A stretch of DNA of 5,943 nt from CAYVFM01 sp964546375 (GTDB lineage Bacteria > Gemmatimonadota > Gemmatimonadetes > Palauibacterales > Palauibacteraceae): contig CAZJJO010000112.1 of NCBI GenBank assembly GCA_964546375.1, forward strand, positions 1 through 5,943, given 5' to 3'. Positions 1 through 4,750 of this stretch are shown one piece after another. The notes under the pieces are model-generated. The model was not told the origin of the DNA. It worked only from the letters and a program-made list of their open reading frames with translations, and did no database searches. Both the position numbers and the translations under genes were made by a program. Positions within the stretch are counted from its first letter, which is position 1. Every line of letters begins with the position of its first letter.

Positions 1-667
1 GGAGCCCGGGCCCGCCCTTGGCGATCCGCCAGAAGACGAAGCTCTCGCTGAGCTGCGGCAGGTTCCCCCCGCTGGTGAGGTCGATGGGCGTCGGGTTGAA
101 GGCGTCGGCGAAGTGGCCGGCGCCGTCCAGCCGGTCGCCGTGGCAGGGCACGCAGTTCTCGACGTAGATCCGCGCGCCGCGCTCCGCGTGCTCCTCCAGG
201 TCGCCGGTCTCCCGGAGCGGGTTCTGGAGCGTCGCCAGCCGCATCGTCTCGTCCCGGAACTCGATCTGGTCCGGCGGGGCCGGGTGGATGGAGCGGAGCG
301 ACGGCGGGGCCCCGTAGCTCGGGCGCACCATGTCGTAGGCCGTCCAGCCCGCCACGGCCATGGCCGCCGCCAGCACGACCACCCGCTGGAGCCCGCGGTC
401 CGGGTCCGTCAGCAGCACCCGGAGGGGCTCGCGGAACCTCCGCCACCGCTCCTCGTCGGCGCTGACGTAGAGGACCACGCCCAGCAGGACCGAGACCATG
501 TACTGGAGGACCACCGAGCTCGGGACCGGCGCGCTCTCGACGCCCACCAGCGGGGGCAGGTGGGGAATCCCGAACTCGATCAGGAGGTAGGCGGCCACCA
601 GGGTGGCGACGCCCCCCCAGAAGGGGTGCTTCAGCCGGCCCGCCAGGCCCCGGAGCCCGCCGCTCAC
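1..667 (-). CDS. Cytochrome c with N-terminal triple membrane anchor (3' end outside window)
   Basis: The frame opens at a GTG overlapping the diheme cytochrome stop (GTGA), with GGAGG 4 bases upstream, and runs off the window edge; 222 codons are visible without a stop. Three hydrophobic segments lie near residues 16-35 (FWGGVATLVAAYLLIEFGI), 47-66 (SVVLQYMVSVLLGVVLYV) and 91-106 (VVVLAAAMAVAGWTAY). A charged loop (ADEERWRRFREPLR) follows the second and is probably cytoplasmic. The C-terminal part is periplasmic and has a heme c site C172-V-P-C175-H176 followed by GDRLDGAG, as in class I cytochromes. The axial Met would lie beyond the window. This is unusually elaborate anchoring for a monoheme cytochrome and suggests an integral subunit of the oxidase complex rather than a soluble shuttle. 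It might instead occupy the structural place of a missing CydB-type subunit; that is speculative. Confidence 0.9.
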   Translation of the reverse strand, partial: MSGGLRGLAGRLKHPFWGGVATLVAAYLLIEFGIPHLPPLVGVESAPVPSSVVLQYMVSVLLGVVLYVSADEERWRRFREPLRVLLTDPDRGLQRVVVLAAAMAVAGWTAYDMVRPSYGAPPSLRSIHPAPPDQIEFRDETMRLATLQNPLRETGDLEEHAERGARIYVENCVPCHGDRLDGAGHFADAFNPTPIDLTSGGNLPQLSESFVFWRIAKGGPGL

Positions 668-678
668 GACCCCTCCCC
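664..678 (-). promoter_or_regulatory. Overlapping stop/start (GTGA) and ribosome site, diheme cytochrome to membrane cytochrome c
   Basis: TGA at 666-664 overlaps GTG at 667-665. GGGGAGGGG at 678-670 precedes it, with GGAGG 4 bases from the GTG. This fixes the start of the last gene, for which no suitable ATG exists near the first membrane segment. Confidence 0.8.
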
Positions 679-1473
679 GCTCAGGAACTCCACCAGCGTC
701 TCCAGCTCATCGTCCGACAGCCGCTCGCCGAAGTTCGTCGGCATGGTCCCCGCGAAGGCGCTCCAGTCGCGCTCGTAGCCGGAGGCCGTGTCGGCGTTCG
801 GGCGCAGGATCGACCGCCGCAGGTACTCCGGCGAATGCTCCTTCGACCGGATGGCCGCCACCGGCGGGGCCGCGGGCGAGCCCTCGCCGTCGAGCTGGTG
901 GCAGGTGATGCACTGGTAGCGCCGGAACAGGGCCCGCGGCCCGCTCCCGCCGTCCGCCCCGGCCCCCGCGGCCCCGCCGCCGGCCGTCCCGGACGACGAG
1001 GACGATCCCGCCGACGCGCCCTCCCCCTCCAGGTCGGACGGGCCCACCGTCACCTCCCCGCCCTGGCTCTGCAGGTAGGCCACCAGCGCCCAGATCTGGC
1101 CGTCCGAGAGCTGGGCCCCCATGGCCGGCATGATGGGCTGGAAGCCCTCGACCACGTACGCCCGGGGCTCCACCAGCGACTCGTGGAGGTACTCCTTGCA
1201 GCTCATCTCGGGGACCCGCTCCCCGCAGCGCTGGCCGATCTCGCCGCGGAGCTGGGGCGCCCGGGTGCCGAGCCCGTGGCAGGCCTCGCAGCCCCCGGCG
1301 CCCGCGTACAGCTCCTCGCCGATCGACACCAGCTCGGAGGGGGAGACGTCGGAGCCGATCTCCTGGCGCTCGGGCACCTCGGACTCCACCTGCGGGATGA
1401 CGTTCGAGACGCCCGTGTAGACCCCGATGGTGACGAGGACGGTGGCCACGATCTTCAGGTTGGTGCGCCACAT
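664..1473 (-). CDS. Membrane-anchored diheme cytochrome c
   Basis: The 269-residue product starts at ATG 6 bases after the oxidase stop; a purine-rich ribosome site (GGAGGGGGAGGG) sits inside the oxidase gene's end. Residues 7-24 form an uncleaved-looking hydrophobic anchor, leaving the rest in the periplasm. Two class I-like cytochrome c domains follow. The first has C62-E-A-C65-H66 and likely axial Met at 115 or 118 in PIMPAMGAQLSDGQIWALVA. The second has C188-I-T-C191-H192 and likely Met244 in GTMPTNFGERLSDDEL. A Ser/Gly/Ala-rich linker (about 150-178) joins them. Domain 1 has two extra cysteines (83 and 92) in an insertion, possibly a disulfide. It probably carries electrons to the adjacent bd-like oxidase, either from a quinol:cytochrome c step or as a fixed subunit. 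The heme attachment sites are certain; the partner is inferred from position. Confidence 0.93.
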   Translation of the reverse strand: MWRTNLKIVATVLVTIGVYTGVSNVIPQVESEVPERQEIGSDVSPSELVSIGEELYAGAGGCEACHGLGTRAPQLRGEIGQRCGERVPEMSCKEYLHESLVEPRAYVVEGFQPIMPAMGAQLSDGQIWALVAYLQSQGGEVTVGPSDLEGEGASAGSSSSSGTAGGGAAGAGADGGSGPRALFRRYQCITCHQLDGEGSPAAPPVAAIRSKEHSPEYLRRSILRPNADTASGYERDWSAFAGTMPTNFGERLSDDELETLVEFLSGEGS

Positions 1474-1479
1474 CCCGGC

Positions 1480-3312
1480 CTAGCCCTCCCCCTCCGCGCC
1501 CCCGGCCTCGTCCCCGGCGGCGAAGGACGGCTTCTCGGCCAGCCCGCCCAGCCAGAAGATGAAGGCGACCAGCCCCAGGAAGATCAGCACACAGACGCTG
1601 ATCATGATCGCCGCATGGCCCAGGGCCGGGGTGGCGGCCTGGGCGCTCTGGTCCCGCATGACCTGGTAGACGTGCCAGTGCTGGCGGATGCCGCTCCGGG
1701 CGAAGCCCATGAGGCCCATGAGCCAGGTGAAGGTGACGGCCAGGATGAAGAGCGCGTACTGGGAGCGCTCCGGCATCTTCCCCCACTCGATCTCACCGCG
1801 GGTGTCGGCGCCCCGCATCATGGCCACGTCCAGCCCCACCACGAAGATCATGGCGGCCAGCACCGAGAGGACCTGGTACACGCTGAAGCCGATGCGGACC
1901 TCGGCGGTGACGAAGTACCCGTACACCCCGTAGAAGACCACCACCACGGCGGCCAGGGCCAGCGCCGCCCCCTGGACCCGCGTCCCGGCCGTCGCCCAGT
2001 CCACCCGGGGGATCTTGTTCGCCCGCCGGTACAGCATGAACGAGATGAACGTGGCCAGGATCATGAGGTTCACCGCCGTGTTCTTGGCGCTCATGACCCC
2101 GAGCACGTTCAGGAACGGATGGTGGCTCCCGCCCATGGCCGCCAGCTCCTGGCGGCTGGCGATCATCGTGTGGGGGGTGGCCCACACGATGAAGCCCACC
2201 ACCAGCACCAGCAGGAGCCACTTGATGTAGGGCCGGAACCGCTCGGAGCCGGGGATCCGTCCCATCCCCGTCCACAGGTAGTAGTTGCCGGCCAGGAAGA
2301 GGACGCCGATGAGGAAGGCCTGGACGATCCAGAGCCAGCTCATGAAGCCGCCCATCATCGTGATGCCCATCGACTGGTCGTAGGCGTAGATCTCCCGGCC
2401 CAGCCAGTAGCCGGCGAAGGGGAGGACCAGGAGGGCGGCGATGGCGATGAAGTTCCCGACGTAGCCCATCCAGTCGTAGTGGGCCCGCTCCTCGTCGGAG
2501 CGCGCCGCCAGGAAGCGGTAGGCCGCGTAGGCCCCGACGATGGCCCCGCCGAAGACCACGTTGGCGATGAGCCGGTGGATGTTGATGGGCATCCAGGTGA
2601 AGTTCATCACCGCGTCCCAGAGGGCCACGTTGGCCGGCGAGGTCTCCGGGGTCATGCCCTCCGGCGGGCTCATCATGTAGCTGAGCCACGAGTCGGCGAT
2701 GAAGAGCACGAGGGTGCCCCAGACGTTCAGCAGGACGCCCAGCCCCAGGTGGAGCTTCTTCCGGACCCCCTCCTTCATGGCGTCCCAGCCGTAGTAGTAC
2801 AGGTAGAGCGTGAAGGACTCGAAGAAGAAGAGGCCCGCGTAGACCCACATGGTGGGCGCGAAGACCTCGGTCAGGTGCCGCCAGAAGGTCGGGTAGAGGG
2901 TGGAGAGGAAGAAGACCAGCACCGCGCCCCAGATGGCGGTGGCGCTGTAGGCGGTGAGCAGGAGCCGCGTGAACTCCTTCGACAGCTCGTCGTACCGCTT
3001 CTCCCCGGTCCAGATGCCGATGCCCTCGACCACCACCGCGAACATCGGCACGCCCAGCACGAAGGCGGCGAACATCAGGTGGACCTGGGCGGCGATCCAC
3101 ACCGCCCCCCGCGGTCCCACGACCGGGAAGTCGCCGTACCGGCTCCCGGCGGACTCCTGGGCCAGCGCCGGCTCGACCGCCGCCAGCAGGGCCAGGGCCG
3201 CCACCCCCAGGACGGCCGTGAGGCGCGGCCCGGCGGAACGGCCCCGCCGCCCGGCCGCGGCGTCCGACCCGGCCGCCCCGGCGGCGGGACGCGGCGCGGA
3301 CCGGGCGCTCAC
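1480..3312 (-). CDS. Cytochrome bd-like oxidase subunit I (CydA-like), non-canonical
   Basis: The 610-residue membrane protein begins at a GTG overlapping the radical SAM stop (GTGA), with GAGGA 6 bases upstream. Residues about 31-51 look like a signal peptide ending ALA|Q, unusual for CydA. About 13 further hydrophobic segments follow. CydA-like landmarks: H78 in AQVHLMFAAF (compare E. coli His19), E165 in FAPTMWVYAGLFFFESF (compare Glu107) followed by GWD, and H246 in INIHRLIANVVFG (compare His186). Differences: the Glu99 position is Val157, no long Q-loop is seen, and near GIRQHWHV (compare GRQPW) the Glu445 position appears to be Arg. Extra histidines occur at 381, 397, 398, 545 and 547. 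No CydB gene is in the window; two cytochromes c follow, 6 bases and further downstream. I infer a terminal oxidase receiving electrons from cytochrome c. The family is fairly certain; the electron donor and heme set are not. Confidence 0.87.
   Translation of the reverse strand: MSARSAPRPAAGAAGSDAAAGRRGRSAGPRLTAVLGVAALALLAAVEPALAQESAGSRYGDFPVVGPRGAVWIAAQVHLMFAAFVLGVPMFAVVVEGIGIWTGEKRYDELSKEFTRLLLTAYSATAIWGAVLVFFLSTLYPTFWRHLTEVFAPTMWVYAGLFFFESFTLYLYYYGWDAMKEGVRKKLHLGLGVLLNVWGTLVLFIADSWLSYMMSPPEGMTPETSPANVALWDAVMNFTWMPINIHRLIANVVFGGAIVGAYAAYRFLAARSDEERAHYDWMGYVGNFIAIAALLVLPFAGYWLGREIYAYDQSMGITMMGGFMSWLWIVQAFLIGVLFLAGNYYLWTGMGRIPGSERFRPYIKWLLLVLVVGFIVWATPHTMIASRQELAAMGGSHHPFLNVLGVMSAKNTAVNLMILATFISFMLYRRANKIPRVDWATAGTRVQGAALALAAVVVVFYGVYGYFVTAEVRIGFSVYQVLSVLAAMIFVVGLDVAMMRGADTRGEIEWGKMPERSQYALFILAVTFTWLMGLMGFARSGIRQHWHVYQVMRDQSAQAATPALGHAAIMISVCVLIFLGLVAFIFWLGGLAEKPSFAAGDEAGGAEGEG
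1484..1495 (-). promoter_or_regulatory. Ribosome binding site of diheme cytochrome c
   Basis: The purine run GGAGGGGGAGGG ends about 10 bases before the ATG at 1473 and lies within the last codons of the oxidase gene. The two genes are separated only by GCCGGG. Confidence 0.75.
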
Positions 3313-3323
3313 GCCCCGTCCTC
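3309..3323 (-). promoter_or_regulatory. Overlapping stop/start (GTGA) and ribosome site, radical SAM to bd-like oxidase
   Basis: TGA at 3311-3309 overlaps GTG at 3312-3310. GAGGA at 3323-3319 is 6 bases before the GTG, good spacing. This supports the chosen oxidase start and ties its translation to the radical SAM gene. Confidence 0.8.
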
Positions 3324-4730
3324 GTCCCGCATGAAGAAGGGCGTCCGCTCGGAGAAGTCGATGGGCATCTCCTCGCGCACCCGGTCCATCAGCTCCGCGG
3401 TCACCCGGTCCTCGCCGTGCCGGCGGGCGTAGTCCTCCAGCCGGTTCGCCACCACGCCCCGCACGAAGGAGGGGACGCGCTCCAGGCGCTCCTCGGCGTC
3501 CTCGCTCCACTCGAGCTCGCGGTCGGCCGGGGCGCCGTAGGTGACCTCCCGCGGCGGCTCCAGCGGCTCCTCCTCCCCCTCGGGCTCGTAGGCGCAGGAC
3601 TCGTCGGGGCCCAGGGGGTCGCCGGTCTCGGCGTAGGCCCGGGCCCGGCATCCGCCGCACAGCTTCCGGTAGGCGCAGCGGCCGCACTTCCCGCCCAGCT
3701 CGCCCTCCCGCAGGTCCCGGAAGAGCTCGGAGCGCCGCCAGACCTCGGCGAAGTCGTCCTCCCGCAGGTCGCCCGCCACCTCGGGCAGGTAGGGACACGG
3801 GGTGACCTTGCCCTCGGGCGTGATCCGGCAGTACTGCACGCCGCAGGGACAGCGGGTGCGGTAGTTCAGCAGGGGCGAGTCCGGGTCCCGGCGGTGGACG
3901 TGGCGCATGAGCTGGGGCTGGCACTTCGAGCGCACCATGAGCCGCCCGCGGTACTCGCGCTGGAGGTCGACCAGCTCGGCCAGGACCTCCTCGTTCTCCT
4001 CGGGCGGGAGGCCGGTGAGCCGACCCTCCGAGGCCATCCCCTCGCCCCGTCCCGTCCCCACCAGGAAGTACAGGTTGAAGCAGACCGCGCCCTTCTCCGC
4101 CGACCACGCCACCAGATCGGACAGCTCGTCGCGGTTCGCCCGGGTGAGGGTGGTCTGGACGACGAAGTCCAGGCGGTGCTCACGCAGCCGATCCACCGCC
4201 TCCAGCGTCTGTCGGAGCGCCCCGGCGCCGCGGCGGAAGCGGTCGTGGTACTCGGGGCGGAGCGAGTCGACGCTGACGGCGACCCCGCGGACGCCCGCCT
4301 CCTTCAGCGACTCGATCCGGTCGTCGGTGAGCAGGGTCCCGTTGGTGCCCACCACCACCGTGGCGCCGCGCTCGGTGGCGTGGCGGGCGATGGACTCCAG
4401 GTCGTCGCGGACCAGCGGCTCGCCGCCGCTGAGGACGAACATGGGGGCCGGGTTCACCGCCAGGACCTGGTCCATGATCCGGCGGCAGTCGTCGGTGGAG
4501 AGCTCGTCGCCCGAGGAGCGCCACGAGCCCGCCGAGATATAGCAGTGGGGGCACTCGAGGTTGCAGCGGGCCGTCAGGTTCCAGGCCACGACGTGCGGCA
4601 GGGGCCGGTCGCCCGCCGGCTCCCCGTCGTCGTCCCCCTCCCCCCAGGCCTCCCGATAGGCCGCGGGGAACCCTTCGGCCGGCTCCGCCCCGCCGGCGTC
4701 GGCCCCCACGGCCCCGCCTCGCGGGCTCAC
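3309..4730 (-). CDS. Radical SAM/SPASM protein, NirJ/AhbD-like, with C-terminal PCP_red-like domain
   Basis: The 473-residue product starts at a GTG (4730) that overlaps the preceding stop as GTGA, behind a purine-rich stretch. Residues 1-45 are an acidic, low-complexity extension. The radical SAM motif C56-x3-C60-x2-C63 (RCNLECPHCY) binds the SAM [4Fe-4S] cluster, with SGGEP at 101-105. The C-terminal SPASM-type region has Cys at 270, 294, 296, 301 and 312, then C349-x2-C352-x5-C358-x20-C379. This last spacing, together with RAYAETGDPLG, is strongly reminiscent of the heme-synthesis enzymes NirJ (heme d1) and AhbD (siroheme-derived heme). Residues about 406-455 form a PCP_red-like domain (ELEWSEDAEERLERVPSFV, then LEDYARRHG), not usual in NirJ, so the protein is longer than the roughly 390-residue norm. 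It is probably cytoplasmic. The substrate is not identifiable; tetrapyrrole side-chain chemistry is my favoured inference, with peptide maturation as an alternative. Confidence 0.92.
   Translation of the reverse strand: MSPRGGAVGADAGGAEPAEGFPAAYREAWGEGDDDGEPAGDRPLPHVVAWNLTARCNLECPHCYISAGSWRSSGDELSTDDCRRIMDQVLAVNPAPMFVLSGGEPLVRDDLESIARHATERGATVVVGTNGTLLTDDRIESLKEAGVRGVAVSVDSLRPEYHDRFRRGAGALRQTLEAVDRLREHRLDFVVQTTLTRANRDELSDLVAWSAEKGAVCFNLYFLVGTGRGEGMASEGRLTGLPPEENEEVLAELVDLQREYRGRLMVRSKCQPQLMRHVHRRDPDSPLLNYRTRCPCGVQYCRITPEGKVTPCPYLPEVAGDLREDDFAEVWRRSELFRDLREGELGGKCGRCAYRKLCGGCRARAYAETGDPLGPDESCAYEPEGEEEPLEPPREVTYGAPADRELEWSEDAEERLERVPSFVRGVVANRLEDYARRHGEDRVTAELMDRVREEMPIDFSERTPFFMRDEDGA
3366..3515 (-). 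repeat. PCP_red-like segment 3 (C-terminus of radical SAM protein)
   Basis: This is the best of the three PCP_red-like copies: WSEDAEERLERVPSFVRG, then NRLEDYARRHG and a terminal helix starting RVTAELMDRVREEM. It is joined to the SPASM region by an acidic Glu/Pro-rich linker (residues about 382-400). The same domain occurs in the adjoining USP fusion gene, which links the two proteins functionally or by domain duplication. Confidence 0.8.
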
Positions 4731-4750
4731 GCTTCCCCGTCCCCCCTCCC
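4727..4750 (-). promoter_or_regulatory. Overlapping stop/start (GTGA) and purine-rich ribosome site, USP fusion to radical SAM
   Basis: The stop TGA (4729-4727) of the USP fusion shares bases with the GTG start (4730-4728) of the radical SAM gene. Upstream reads GGGAGGGGGGACGGGGAAGC. The GGGAGG is about 14 bases away, a little far, so initiation here probably relies on termination-reinitiation coupling. Confidence 0.75.

Noticed and set aside
113..778. A 221-codon open frame on the plus strand at the left edge
   Set aside because: It is antisense to the membrane cytochrome c, which has a proper heme site, membrane segments, GTG start and ribosome site.
835..3432. An 865-codon open frame on the plus strand
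   Set aside because: It lies opposite the oxidase and diheme cytochrome genes. Its translation is a His/Arg/Gly/Pro-rich mixture with no recognisable domain, as expected from the antisense of GC-biased codons.
3313..4107. Extension of the oxidase frame upstream to an ATG at 4107
   Set aside because: The added residues are an out-of-frame reading of the radical SAM gene; the signal-like segment just after GTG 3312 marks the true N-terminus.
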